A stretch of DNA of 58,929 nt. It comes from Bizionia paragorgiae (GTDB lineage: Bacteria > Bacteroidota > Bacteroidia > Flavobacteriales > Flavobacteriaceae). Position numbers and translations under genes: made by a program. Below are positions 51,121 through 58,929 of this stretch, piece after piece. The notes under the pieces were generated by a model that did not search any database, was not told the origin of the DNA, and was given only the letters and a program-made list of their open reading frames with translations. Location of the stretch: assembly GCF_900107625.1 (NCBI RefSeq), contig NZ_FNQK01000014.1:22230-81158 (forward strand), read 5' to 3'. How positions within the stretch are numbered: position 1 is the stretch's first letter; every line of letters starts with the position of its first letter.

Positions 51121-51990
51121 TGCTTTTTTTCTATTCGCTAAATACACTCCAATGAGAATAAACACACTACCAAAGCCTTGTGCTAAACTAAAGCCCTCAC
51201 CATCCAATAACCCCCACATCAAAGCGACTAAAGGCATAATATAAGTAACTGAGGACGCAAAAACTGGCGTTGACAACTGGACCAGTTTAAAAAATAATAC
51301 TTTGGCCATTGCCGTACCAAAAAAGGCTAGGATACTCACATAAACGAGTGCCATTTTAAGCTCTGGCTTAGCAAAGGTGGTACTACTAAAAAAATCTGTA
51401 AACAGTAATACTATTAATGCCGGACCAATAATAGTCGTATAATTCCCAACAGCAATCGTTAAGGGTTTAACATGTTGCAAATACCGTTTTATAATATTCA
51501 CATTCGCCGCGTACATTAAAGTCGATAAAATAACATACCCCGCAAAAAGATAATTCTGATTAGGGTTTAACTCCGCGCCTTTTAATATTAAGATTGCCGT
51601 CCCGATAAAGCCGATAATTACACCCGCAATTTGTCGTTTTGTAGAAGCGATTTTAAAAATTGCAAACCCCATTAAAATCGTATTTAAGGGTACTAAAGAG
51701 TTTAAAATGGAGGCGACAGCACTGTCTATTTCTGTTTCGGCAATCGCAAATAAAAAGGCTGGAAAAAACGATCCCAAAAACCCGGATAAGGTAATCCATT
51801 TCCAGGTCCCCTTTTCAATACTTTTTATATTTTTAAAACCTACAATCAATAATAAGAAACCTGTAATTAAGGTTCTCAGCGCCCCCAATTGAAAAGGTGT
51901 TAACCCAACTAAAGATTTTTTAATTAATATAAAAGACGTCCCCCAAATTACAGATAAGATAATAAGGTAAGTCCATTTTGAATTTCTCAT
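51118..51990 (-). CDS. EamA/DMT-family transporter
   Basis: A 290-residue inner-membrane protein with ten hydrophobic helices in two EamA repeats. The opening LIILSVIWGTSFILIKKSL and the end of repeat two (LMWGLLDGEGFSLAQGFGSVFILIGVYLANRKKA in part) are typical. The start is the ATG at 51990; a second in-frame ATG lies three codons upstream. The substrate is unknown; metabolites or amino acids are usual. Single gene, convergent with the M16 pair. Confidence 0.87.
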   Translation of the reverse strand: MRNSKWTYLIILSVIWGTSFILIKKSLVGLTPFQLGALRTLITGFLLLIVGFKNIKSIEKGTWKWITLSGFLGSFFPAFLFAIAETEIDSAVASILNSLVPLNTILMGFAIFKIASTKRQIAGVIIGFIGTAILILKGAELNPNQNYLFAGYVILSTLMYAANVNIIKRYLQHVKPLTIAVGNYTTIIGPALIVLLFTDFFSSTTFAKPELKMALVYVSILAFFGTAMAKVLFFKLVQLSTPVFASSVTYIMPLVALMWGLLDGEGFSLAQGFGSVFILIGVYLANRKKA

Positions 51991-52093
51991 GACTGGCATT
52001 TAGTTTTATATTTTGCAAAAATCTGTTATTTAAGTCAATAAATAAATTATAATGTTAATTTTGTAGTAGAGATATTAATCTATAATAGATATT

Positions 52094-52666
52094 ATGAAAA
52101 ACTTAAAAAACAGTATAGTTATCGCTGTATTTGCATTACTTGCTTTTAGTTGCAAGAATGAAGCACAGCCAGAAGTAAAAACGGTAGGGACAGAAACTAC
52201 GGTAAACGCTGAAGAAGAAACAGTTGCTTTAGACCCGAATGCTACCTATGCAAAAGCAGAATTCAAAATTGAAGGTATGACTTGTGTTATGGGCTGCGCA
52301 AAAACCATCGAGAAAAAAATCTCTAAGATGGAAGGCGTAAAGTCGGTTAAAGTTGATTTTGACAGAGAATTAGCCATGGTAGAATACGACGACGCTAAGG
52401 TAACACCAGCCTCTTTAGAGTCTACTGTAACAGGAGTGTCTGACACGTATAAAGTAAAAGATATAAAAACCGTTACCGAATTCTCTAAAGAAAATACAGC
52501 TGAAAAAGACTGTTGTAAAGGTAAAACAGCTGAAGAAAAAGCGGCTTGCAAAGCGGAGTGTGAAAAAAAAGCCAGTAAAGACGGTGCTAATAGCACAGAG
52601 AAATCAATGGCTTGTGCTAAGGATTGCAAAAAAGAGTGCTGCTCTACAGATGCAAAAAAAGCATAA
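52094..52666 (+). CDS. Lipoprotein with HMA domain and Cys-rich tail
   Basis: A 190-residue lipoprotein: lipobox ALLAFSC (Cys about 20). A heavy-metal-associated (HMA) domain covers about 52-118, but the metal loop reads GMTCVMGC, that is C-x3-C instead of the usual C-x2-C. The last 55 residues contain about twelve cysteines in pairs (DCCKGKT, ACKAECEKK, DCKKECC), in a lysine-rich context. The layout suggests binding of copper or another soft metal at the cell envelope, with a metallothionein-like tail. Single gene with its own terminator; no metal ATPase or regulator is adjacent. Confidence 0.85.
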   Translation: MKNLKNSIVIAVFALLAFSCKNEAQPEVKTVGTETTVNAEEETVALDPNATYAKAEFKIEGMTCVMGCAKTIEKKISKMEGVKSVKVDFDRELAMVEYDDAKVTPASLESTVTGVSDTYKVKDIKTVTEFSKENTAEKDCCKGKTAEEKAACKAECEKKASKDGANSTEKSMACAKDCKKECCSTDAKKA

Positions 52667-52685
52667 TACAGCATTATTTATAGAA

Positions 52686-52714
52686 AAAGGCTTCGCAATG
52701 CGAAGCCTTTTTTA
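52686..52714 (+). terminator. Terminator after the HMA lipoprotein
   Basis: AAAGGCTTCGC and GCGAAGCCTTT form a perfect 11-bp stem with a tiny loop, followed by T residues, 20 bases after the stop codon. The symmetric A run lets it also serve gldD on the other strand, which ends 54 bases away. Confidence 0.85.
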
Positions 52715-52767
52715 TTGGTTACAACCTTAAAACCCCACTCGGTTTTAGGCGTGTAATATAAACTTAA

Positions 52768-53376
52768 TTAGTCCTTCCAAGTAATACTTTCCATAAGACG
52801 TTTTATATCTTTCTGAAGGTATTTAGCAGCCGGATAAATAGAATCGAAATTCGGTTTGGCATAGAAATATAGTGAACCTACTAAAAAGTGACTCGTACTA
52901 TCGGTAGCATAAAACTGTGCTTGTGAGGCAGCATCTCCATTAACCTCGTAGTACATACCATATACATTCTTAGCTTTGTTTTCGTAAACCTCACCAGCTA
53001 TAGCATCTGCCTTTTTTGTGTGTTCTTGCGTAAAGTTCTGTGCATCTATTAAGTAGTTTTTAAGATAGTCCTCATTACCTTCAACGTCTTTATAAGTCAG
53101 ATAAATCGTCCCCTTTAATTTTGGGTAGTCAATATTTACACCATAACTACGTGTTGGTGCTTTTAAGGTTTTTATAGTGACATTTTCGGCCAACTGATTC
53201 CTATCAAAACTAAAAGGCGCGTCGACCTCTTCTGTTTGGTAGATCGCTTCAGGGTAGTCTAATCGCAAAAAAGCACTGGGCTTAGGTGTTACTTCTTCTT
53301 CACAAGCAAACAAGCTAATAAAAACCATAGCAATCACACCGCCCTTTAAAAAACTCCTCTTTTTTATAGCATTCAT
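52768..53376 (-). CDS. gldD: Gliding motility lipoprotein GldD
   Basis: A 202-residue lipoprotein needed for flavobacterial gliding. The ATG at 53376 gives a signal with lipobox FISLFAC; a start 30 bases upstream that overlaps gldE is also in frame. Family features are the PKPSAFLRLDYPEAIY opening and the KLKGTIYLTYKDV segment. It follows gldE at once (16 bases after its stop), as in other gliding bacteria. GldD may help assemble the type IX secretion and gliding machine, whose cargo includes the two T9SS proteins near 8-10 kb. Confidence 0.93.
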   Translation of the reverse strand: MNAIKKRSFLKGGVIAMVFISLFACEEEVTPKPSAFLRLDYPEAIYQTEEVDAPFSFDRNQLAENVTIKTLKAPTRSYGVNIDYPKLKGTIYLTYKDVEGNEDYLKNYLIDAQNFTQEHTKKADAIAGEVYENKAKNVYGMYYEVNGDAASQAQFYATDSTSHFLVGSLYFYAKPNFDSIYPAAKYLQKDIKRLMESITWKD

Positions 53377-53392
53377 TTTAATCCTCAATTTT

Positions 53393-54715
53393 TTATTCAG
53401 TTGCACTCGTATCGGGCAAGGTCACTTTTAAACGCTTTATCCTTTTATTATCTAAAGCTTCAATAATAAAAATATAATCTTCAAATCTAATTTCATCCGC
53501 TTGGGTTGGAAAGCCCCCAGAGATTTCTAAAATAAATCCTGCTAAGGTTTCCGCTTCCCCTTTTTTATCTTCAAAAATACTAGAGTCGTCAATCTTTATA
53601 ATTTTATAAAAATCTTTTAAAGCCGTCTTACCTTCAAAAACAAAATTCTTATCATCCAACTTAGAAAAGATCACATCTTCATCGTCAAACTCATCACTGA
53701 TATCTCCAACAATCTCTTCAATAATATCTTCTAGAGAGACAATACCCGATGTCCCCCCGTATTCGTCGACTACCACTGCCAAATGGACTTTCTTCTCCTG
53801 GAATTCGGCCATTAAATTATCCAATTTTTTATTTTCTGGAACAAAAAACGGTTCTCGAATTAAAGATACCCAGTCCAAAGTATCATCATTGATATGAGGC
53901 AGTAAATCTTTAACGTAAAGTATACCTTTAATATTATCGATATTATCGGTATATACAGGAATCCTTGAATAACCGTTTTCGGTGATTTCTTGGAGAACCT
54001 CAGTATATTTTTGCTCTACATTAAGGGCAAAAATATCCATTCTTGGTCGCATCACTTGTTTTGTATCTGTATTACCAAAAGAGACAATACCTTGTAGAAT
54101 TTTTTGCTCTTCTTTTGTGGTATCATCTTCACTGGTTAACTCTAGGGCTTGTGACAACTGATCGACACTTAAATTGGCCTTCTGTTTTCCTAATTTACTA
54201 TGTATTCCTAAGGTAATAGAGCGCATAGGCAAACTTAATGGCGAAAACAGAACATCTAAAACACGTAGCGGAATTGCCATAAGCATAGCAAACTTTAAGC
54301 TGTTTCTACTCGCGTAAACTTTTGGTAAAATCTCACCAAATAACAAGATTAAAAAGGTAACAACAACGACTTCAACAACAAATTTTAGTACGGAATTTGT
54401 AATGCTTTCAAACATAAAATTCCCTAGGAAGGCAAATAGAATTACAATCCCAATATTAATAAAGTTGTTCGCTACTAAAATGGTTGCAAGTAACTTTTTG
54501 GGACGCTCTAAAAGTCGCGTAATTATTTCAATGGCTCTAGACGATTTGTGTTCTTCATTATTAATATCCGTTCTGGTTAACGAAAAAAGAGCAACTTCGG
54601 CTCCAGAAATCAAAGCAGAACAAATAAGTAAGACTATTAACAATACAAAACCTGAAACAATCGAAAAGTCAATTGATGAAATAAATGCTAATAAGCTCGT
54701 GGGTTCGGGATCCAA
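53393..54715 (-). CDS. gldE: Gliding motility-associated protein GldE (CNNM/CorC-type)
   Basis: A 440-residue membrane protein: DUF21 domain with about four helices (about 15-150), a pair of CBS domains (about 215-340, RMDIFALNVEQKYTEVL and VVDEYGGTSGIVSLEDI), and a C-terminal CorC/HlyC transporter-associated domain (about 350-430). It resembles CorC and CNNM magnesium transporters. In gliding bacteria GldE partly replaces GldD and supports gliding. The start is a TTG at 54715 (MDPEPTSLL); a later ATG would cut the first helix region. It is the middle gene of ssb-gldE-gldD, 17 bases after ssb. Confidence 0.9.
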   Translation of the reverse strand: MDPEPTSLLAFISSIDFSIVSGFVLLIVLLICSALISGAEVALFSLTRTDINNEEHKSSRAIEIITRLLERPKKLLATILVANNFINIGIVILFAFLGNFMFESITNSVLKFVVEVVVVTFLILLFGEILPKVYASRNSLKFAMLMAIPLRVLDVLFSPLSLPMRSITLGIHSKLGKQKANLSVDQLSQALELTSEDDTTKEEQKILQGIVSFGNTDTKQVMRPRMDIFALNVEQKYTEVLQEITENGYSRIPVYTDNIDNIKGILYVKDLLPHINDDTLDWVSLIREPFFVPENKKLDNLMAEFQEKKVHLAVVVDEYGGTSGIVSLEDIIEEIVGDISDEFDDEDVIFSKLDDKNFVFEGKTALKDFYKIIKIDDSSIFEDKKGEAETLAGFILEISGGFPTQADEIRFEDYIFIIEALDNKRIKRLKVTLPDTSATE

Positions 54716-54732
54716 TGCGTTAAAATTTAGTA

Positions 54733-55206
54733 TTAAAATGGTAAATCGTCTTCACCATCATTAGTAGAAGTCAATGGTGAAGCTGAAGTAGGCTCCGTGC
54801 TTTTCGGCACGTTACTTTTAGTTTCTTGTTTCGTCTCTTGAGACGCAGCAGCATTTTGCTCACTTTCTTTTTTAGTGCTTAAAAAAGTGAAATCTGTTGC
54901 TTGAATTTCGGTCGAATAGCGATCGTTTCCGGAGTCGTCTTGCCACTTACGTGTTTTAAGTCGGCCTTCGATATACACTTTATCGCCTTTACTTAAATAT
55001 TTTTCACAAATTTCAGCAGCTTTATTACGCAATACAATATTGTGCCATTCGGTATTGGTAACGCGCTCATTGGTTTGTTTACTTACATACGTCTCGTTAG
55101 TAGCTAATGGAAATCGACCAACGCAACCACCGCCTTCAAAATAGTGCATTTTAATTTCATCACCCAAATGCCCTATAAGCATCACTTTATTTAACGTTCC
55201 TGACAT
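54733..55206 (-). CDS. ssb: Single-stranded DNA-binding protein
   Basis: A 157-residue SSB. The OB fold (about 1-105) has NKVMLIGHLGDEIKMHYFEGG, the LSKGDKVYIEGRLKTRKWQD loop and TEIQATDFTFL. A flexible linker rich in Ser, Thr and Glu leads to the protein-binding tip EDDLPF. The same tip occurs in the DUF3127 protein at 33165-33539. It lies between mutY and gldE, an order kept in many flavobacteria, and a TAATTTTG element upstream may be its promoter. Confidence 0.96.
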   Translation of the reverse strand: MSGTLNKVMLIGHLGDEIKMHYFEGGGCVGRFPLATNETYVSKQTNERVTNTEWHNIVLRNKAAEICEKYLSKGDKVYIEGRLKTRKWQDDSGNDRYSTEIQATDFTFLSTKKESEQNAAASQETKQETKSNVPKSTEPTSASPLTSTNDGEDDLPF

Positions 55207-55296
55207 AAATAGTATTTAATTTAATCCGCAAAATTACGGCTTTCCAATTCATAAATTTAAATTTAATAAAAAAATATGATTCGCCATGTTAAACCT

Positions 55297-56337
55297 TTAA
55301 AAATTAAAGTCCTCTATAAAGTTACCAATTAATATAGGAACCGGAAAGCTTTCCACTTTTTGCACAGGAACGCCCTGTGGTAAGTTACTATTTAAGGTAA
55401 GAATCCAGAATTTGGTATTTAAATGTTGATGAGATAATTTATGCACAATATCACTCGTATTATATAAGGACAACTCAAAGGTCTCTTCATTTACATAATC
55501 TAAGGATTTCACAGTATCTACTATCATGTCGTAATTTGCCGGTTTATCAGTTTCTACTAATGGAAACTGATATAAATTTTGCCATATCCCTTTTCCTTGA
55601 CGTTGCTCGAGCAGTGTTTTATTATCATTAGAAAGCACAACGAGATAGTTAAAGTATTTTTTCTTCACTTTGGAAGCTTTAATTTTAACTGGCAGACTTG
55701 CGATAGTTCCTTTTGCATACGCCACACAGCTTTGATTAAAAGGGCAGACCGTACAATCGGGACTTTTAGGCTTACACTGTCGCGCCCCAAATTCCATAAT
55801 CGCCTGGTTAAAGGTGGCAGGATCGACAGACTGAATAAGGTCTTGAGCAAGGGCCTTGAACTCTTTAAATCCTTTTGATATATTAATAGGAGTGTCTATA
55901 CCATAAAAACGCGATAAGAATCGGTATACATTTCCATCGACAACCGCCGTTTTCTCATTAAAGCTAATAGAGGCAATGGCACTAGCGGTATAATCACCTA
56001 CGCCTTTTAGTTTTAAGAGTTCTGAATAGGTGTTTGGAAACTCTCCATTTAATTCGCTCACTATATATTGAGCAGAAGCATGTAAATTTCGTGCTCTAGA
56101 GTAATAACCGAGACCCTGCCACAATTTTAAAATACTGCTTTCATCGGCCTTCGCCAAATCAAAAACGGAAGGGAAATTGGTCACAAATGACGTGTAATAA
56201 GGCAAACCTTGAGCAACTTGTGTCTGTTGTAAAATAATTTCTGATAGCCAAATGTAATAGGGATTGGTAGTGTTTCGCCATGGCAAGTCACGCTTATTAA
56301 CTAAGTACCAGTTTATTAGAGTTTGTTGTAGGTTCAT
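55297..56337 (-). CDS. mutY: A/G-specific adenine glycosylase
   Basis: A 346-residue repair glycosylase that removes adenine opposite 8-oxoguanine. The start is the ATG at 56337 (MNLQQTLINWY). Helix-hairpin-helix is LKGVGDYTASAIASI with the catalytic Asp in AVVDGNVYRF; the 4Fe-4S ligands follow C-x6-C-x2-C-x5-C in CKPKSPDCTVCPFNQSC. The C-terminal 120 residues form a NUDIX-like domain for 8-oxoG recognition. It is divergent from the HU gene, 136 bases apart. The Fe-S cluster ties it to the assembly genes at the start of the window. Confidence 0.95.
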   Translation of the reverse strand: MNLQQTLINWYLVNKRDLPWRNTTNPYYIWLSEIILQQTQVAQGLPYYTSFVTNFPSVFDLAKADESSILKLWQGLGYYSRARNLHASAQYIVSELNGEFPNTYSELLKLKGVGDYTASAIASISFNEKTAVVDGNVYRFLSRFYGIDTPINISKGFKEFKALAQDLIQSVDPATFNQAIMEFGARQCKPKSPDCTVCPFNQSCVAYAKGTIASLPVKIKASKVKKKYFNYLVVLSNDNKTLLEQRQGKGIWQNLYQFPLVETDKPANYDMIVDTVKSLDYVNEETFELSLYNTSDIVHKLSHQHLNTKFWILTLNSNLPQGVPVQKVESFPVPILIGNFIEDFNF

Positions 56338-56399
56338 TATATAAATAAATACGATGCACAAATGTAATCGTTTATAGCATTAAATTTTAATGGATTAGG

Positions 56400-56432
56400 T
56401 TTGAAATATTGAATATTAAATTCATATATTTG
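56400..56432 (+). promoter_or_regulatory. Consensus Bacteroidetes promoter of the HU gene
   Basis: TTTG (56400-56403), 21 bases, then TATATTTG (56425-56432). The start of transcription would be about 33 bases before the ATG at 56474. The leader is A-rich just before the ATG (AAAAGAAAATG), the usual flavobacterial initiation context. Confidence 0.75.
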
Positions 56433-56473
56433 CCTTCCCTTATAATTAATAGTAACGCAAACACGAAAAGAAA

Positions 56474-56764
56474 ATGACTAAAGCTGATTTAGTATCAAAA
56501 ATTTCTGAAAAATTAGGAATTGAAAAAGGAGATGTACAAGCTACAATCGAGACTTTTATGGAAGAAGTAAAAACGTCTTTAGAAAGTGGTGACAATGTAT
56601 ATTTAAGAGGTTTTGGTAGTTTTATTATTAAAACTAGAGCTGAGAAAACCGGTAGAAATATTTCTAAGAATACTACCATCAAAATCCCTGCACATAATAT
56701 ACCTGCATTTAAACCTGCAAAAGTATTTGTAGAAGGTGTAAAAACTAATGTAGACGTAAAGTAA
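56474..56764 (+). CDS. HU-family DNA-binding protein
   Basis: A 96-residue HU/IHF-type nucleoid protein. The helical N-terminus (MTKADLVSKISEKLG) and the beta-arm region (RGFGSFIIKTRAEKTGRNIS, then AFKPAK) are canonical, with the DNA-intercalating proline region represented by IKIPAHNIPAFKP. Normal length. A consensus promoter precedes it. It is followed 36 bases on by the small basic protein and then by the RNase E/G gene. Confidence 0.96.
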   Translation: MTKADLVSKISEKLGIEKGDVQATIETFMEEVKTSLESGDNVYLRGFGSFIIKTRAEKTGRNISKNTTIKIPAHNIPAFKPAKVFVEGVKTNVDVK

Positions 56765-56800
56765 CATATAAACGAATTATTAATTTAAAACCAAGATCTT

Positions 56801-56893
56801 ATGCCAAGTGGTAAAAAAAGAAAAAGACACAAGGTTGCAACGCATAAGCGTAAAAAGAGAAGACGCGCTAATCGACACAAAAAGAAGAAATAA
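56801..56893 (+). CDS. 30-residue, extremely basic protein
   Basis: A short gene of 31 codons from ATG 56801 to TAA 56893. The product begins MPSGKKRKRHKVATHKRKKR and continues with RRANRH and four lysines; about 20 of 30 residues are Lys, Arg or His. There are no acidic residues. The composition is like small ribosomal proteins or histone-H1-like tails. It lies 36 bases after HU and a terminator follows. From memory, near-identical proteins are present in many Bacteroidetes next to HU and RNase G. It could be a ribosome component (the Bacteroidetes ribosome has extra small proteins) or a nucleoid factor; this is inference. Confidence 0.8.
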   Translation: MPSGKKRKRHKVATHKRKKRRRANRHKKKK

Positions 56894-56897
56894 TTCA

Positions 56898-56925
56898 AAA
56901 AAGTAGTTGTAAAACTACTTTTTTG
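56898..56925 (+). terminator. Terminator after the basic protein
   Basis: AAAAAAGTAGTT and AACTACTTTTTT form a stem with a 4-base loop and a T run, 5 bases after the small basic gene. It closes the HU-basic protein unit; the RNase E/G gene starts 150 bases later. Confidence 0.85.
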
Positions 56926-57074
56926 TTTTGTTAAAACAATGTTCTTTGACAAAGAGTTTAATACTAAAAACGGGTAAGACCTTTCCTGTTTGTTAAACTC
57001 GCTGGATTTGAAAAATCCTGTGAAAAATAATGTATAATCCATCTATACTTAATTGTATGGATAAAAATTAACTT

Positions 57075-58619
57075 ATGGATAAAGAATTGATTATTCGATC
57101 TGATTCAGAAGCTGTTGATTTTGCCTTATTAAAAGATGGAAAACTTATTGAATTACATAAAGAGGAGGATGGTAACAAGTTTGCTGTTGGTGATGTGTTT
57201 ATTGCCAAGATAAGGAAAGCTGTACCTGGGCTTAATGCTGCATTTGTAAATGTAGGTTATGAAAAAGATGCATTTTTGCATTATCATGATTTAGGCCCAA
57301 AAATCTCTTCTCTTTTAAAATTCACAAAACGTGTAAGCACAGGTAAATTAAATGACTTTTCTTTAAAAGACTACCCCTTTGATAAAGAGATTGATAAAGA
57401 CGGCAAAATTGCCGATGTCCTAAAATCTAATCAATCAATGCTAGTACAAATAGTAAAGGAACCTATTTCTACCAAAGGCCCTAGAATAAGCTCTGAGCTT
57501 TCTATTGCCGGTAGATATATTGTTTTAGTCCCCTTTTCTGATCGTATTTCTATTTCTCAAAAAATAGAAGATAAGGCCGAGAAAGAAAGACTAAAATTAT
57601 TGGTTAGGAGCATAACTCCTAAAGGTTTCGGAGTTATAGTGCGAACGGTAGCCGAAGGCAAAAAAGTAGCCGAATTAGATAAAGATTTACAGAATTTGTT
57701 AGGTCGTTGGACCGCAATGTGTAAAAAATTGAATAAAGCCAGTCATCCTACAAAAGTATTAGGAGAATTAAATAAAGCCTCTTCTATGTTAAGAGATATT
57801 TTTAATGACACCTTTACGAGTATTGTAGTTGATGATGAAGCGCTTTACATTCAAATTAAAGATTATGTGCAAGAGATTGCACCAAAAAAAGAATCAATCG
57901 TAAAATTACATCAATCTAACGTCCCTATTTTCGAGAAATACGGGGTAGAACGACAAATAAAAACGGCTTTTGGTAAAACCGTTTCTATGGCTAAAGGTGC
58001 TTACCTTGTTATAGAACACACCGAAGCACTACATGTTATTGATGTAAACAGCGGAAATAGATCTAACAAATCTAACTCTCAAGAAGATACAGCAATGGAA
58101 GTTAATATGATTTCTGCAGCTGAAATTGCTAGACAACTTCGTCTTCGTGATATGGGAGGAATTATTGTTGTTGACTTTATAGATTTAAATAAAGCCGAAA
58201 ACAGAAAAAAACTCTACAACTTTCTTCGTGATGAAATGAAAGACGATAGAGCCAAACACAAAATATTACCGCCAAGTAAATTTGGACTGATTCAAATTAC
58301 AAGACAACGAGTACGACCAGAAATGAACATTAAAACCAGAGAGGAAAACCCTAATGGAAATAATGGCGAAGAGGTAGAAGCTCCAATTGTTTTGATACAA
58401 AAAATAACTCATGAACTTGAGCAGTTATTAAAAAAAGACTATAAAGGGATAACTTTAAACACACATCCATTTATAGCAGCCTTTCTAACGAAAGGTTTTC
58501 CATCTATACGTTCAAAATGGTTTTTTGAACATAAAAAATGGGTCAAGATTTTACCTAGAGATGCTTACACATATTTAGAATACCATTTTTCTGATAAAAA
58601 TGGTGAAGAAATTAAATAA
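57075..58619 (+). CDS. rng: Ribonuclease E/G family endoribonuclease
   Basis: A 514-residue endoribonuclease of the RNase G type. The N-terminal S1 domain (about 35-125, FAVGDVFIAKIRKAVPGLNA) binds RNA; the 5'-sensor region follows, and the catalytic DNase-I-like domain has the metal aspartates in LHVIDVNSGN and IIVVDFIDL. No long disordered tail like that of E. coli RNase E is present, so no degradosome scaffold. It should process rRNA and degrade mRNA. It is downstream of HU and the small basic protein; the three likely share regulation but a terminator lies between. Confidence 0.95.
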   Translation: MDKELIIRSDSEAVDFALLKDGKLIELHKEEDGNKFAVGDVFIAKIRKAVPGLNAAFVNVGYEKDAFLHYHDLGPKISSLLKFTKRVSTGKLNDFSLKDYPFDKEIDKDGKIADVLKSNQSMLVQIVKEPISTKGPRISSELSIAGRYIVLVPFSDRISISQKIEDKAEKERLKLLVRSITPKGFGVIVRTVAEGKKVAELDKDLQNLLGRWTAMCKKLNKASHPTKVLGELNKASSMLRDIFNDTFTSIVVDDEALYIQIKDYVQEIAPKKESIVKLHQSNVPIFEKYGVERQIKTAFGKTVSMAKGAYLVIEHTEALHVIDVNSGNRSNKSNSQEDTAMEVNMISAAEIARQLRLRDMGGIIVVDFIDLNKAENRKKLYNFLRDEMKDDRAKHKILPPSKFGLIQITRQRVRPEMNIKTREENPNGNNGEEVEAPIVLIQKITHELEQLLKKDYKGITLNTHPFIAAFLTKGFPSIRSKWFFEHKKWVKILPRDAYTYLEYHFSDKNGEEIK

Positions 58620-58621
58620 AC

Positions 58622-58655
58622 AAAACCACATCAATTACGATGTGGTTTTTTTTTG
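58622..58655 (+). terminator. Terminator after the RNase E/G gene
   Basis: AAACCACATC and GATGTGGTTT form a perfect stem around a short loop, followed by a long T run, only a few bases after the stop codon. Confidence 0.9.
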
Positions 58656-58780
58656 CTCTAGACCGCAAGTTACCCCACAGTACTATTATTAATTTATTAC
58701 GCCTTAAACTGACCCCATACGACTTAAATACATGATATATGAGTTTGTGATAAAGGACGTTCTGTGCAAGTCTAAAAACA

Positions 58781-58810
58781 AAAAAGCCAGAACATACGTT
58801 CTGGCTTTTT
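58781..58810. terminator. Terminator of the OmpA-family gene
   Basis: AAAAAGCCAGAACAT and ACGTTCTGGCTTTTT form a perfect-arm stem with A and T runs on both sides, 24 bases past the stop of the minus-strand OmpA-family gene. The rest of 58656-58780 shows nothing clear. Confidence 0.9.
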
Positions 58811-58834
58811 CAATTATAGATTCTTTAAAACAGA

Positions 58835-58929
58835 TTAGTTACTGTTAGGACCTCCACTTTTAATAATGAATTCCGAACGTCTGTTTTGTTGGTGTTGCTC
58901 TTCAGTACAGTTAGCACCACATGCTACTG
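58835..58929 (-). CDS. OmpA-family protein, C-terminal end (partial)
   Basis: The last 31 codons of a gene that enters from beyond position 58929. The translation includes CGANCTEEQHQQNRRSEFII and ends SGGPNSN. The HQ-x-NRRSEF box is the C-terminal signature of OmpA-like peptidoglycan-binding domains in flavobacteria, where a disulfide-forming Cys pair is common just before it. It is an outer-membrane protein tied to the cell wall. The rest of the protein lies outside the window, so the subfamily is unknown. Confidence 0.82.
   Translation of the reverse strand, partial: VACGANCTEEQHQQNRRSEFIIKSGGPNSN

Noticed and set aside
1-58929. CRISPR arrays, prophage, integrases, intact insertion sequences, rRNA and tRNA genes
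   Set aside because: I looked for regular spaced repeats, phage and transposase gene families and cloverleaf-like intergenic stretches and found none that I could support.

Overview
The window comes from a member of the Bacteroidota, almost certainly a marine or aquatic Flavobacteriaceae; I cannot fix the genus. The reasons are the gliding genes gldD and gldE, two proteins with type IX secretion tails, Bacteroidetes-only families (DUF4271, DUF4296, DUF4301, DUF3098, DUF3127, DUF4199), promoters with the TTG / TAnnTTTG form, A-rich leaders without Shine-Dalgarno sequences, and low G+C. It is mostly a core-genome segment. No prophage, CRISPR array, rRNA, tRNA or intact insertion sequence was seen. 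Layout: 1-768 has no gene and is a mosaic of dispersed repeats, including a duplicated unit of about 245 bp. 769-3860 (-) is an iron-sulfur and electron-transfer block (ferredoxin, ferredoxin-NADP reductase, Nfu, Mrp). 4058-5696 (-) holds trmB, a LysE-family exporter and an alkyltransferase-like protein. 5960-7691 (-) is a PhoR/PhoB-like two-component pair; it is divergent from two secreted T9SS proteins (7964-10554), and five 11-bp direct repeats lie between them. 10669-18356 carries a LuxE-like acyl-protein synthetase, tyrS, and the conserved flavobacterial series epimerase / DUF4296 / dihydroorotase / dolichol-phosphate-mannose-synthase-like transferase / DUF4271 / hemD. 18433-24027 has pckA, DUF423, a saccharopine-dehydrogenase-like enzyme with an Lrp regulator, a frameshifted Bax-inhibitor-1 gene and a zinc peptidase. 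24248-31082 has leuS, then ftsX-DUF3098-uppP-truB and a TonB-like protein. 31085-37728 holds housekeeping and repair genes (tag, aat, HIT, greA), an SSB-like DUF3127 protein and an orphan histidine kinase. 37782-43609 (-) is a thiamine region: a TonB-dependent receptor under its own promoter and a clear TPP riboswitch, and next to it a tightly overlapping operon of a YkoF-like thiamine-binding protein, a PnuC/PnuT permease, a NadR-like kinase, the nucleotidyltransferase-like DUF4301 protein and ArfB. 43726-51990 has a phosphopantetheinyl transferase, ahcY, rplU-rpmA, DUF4199, an M16 peptidase pair and an EamA transporter. 52094-58929 has a cysteine-rich HMA lipoprotein, the mutY-ssb-gldE-gldD line, HU, a 30-residue basic protein, the RNase E/G gene and the tail of an OmpA-family protein. 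The most promising leads for undescribed biology are: the thiamine uptake block with a NadR-like kinase and DUF4301; the five-fold 11-bp repeat array beside the PhoB-like gene; the DUF3127 protein ending in an SSB-type DDLPF tail; the two terminator-like hairpins in the greA leader; and the 30-residue basic protein next to HU. None is a fully novel multi-gene defence or mobile system; I saw no evidence for one.
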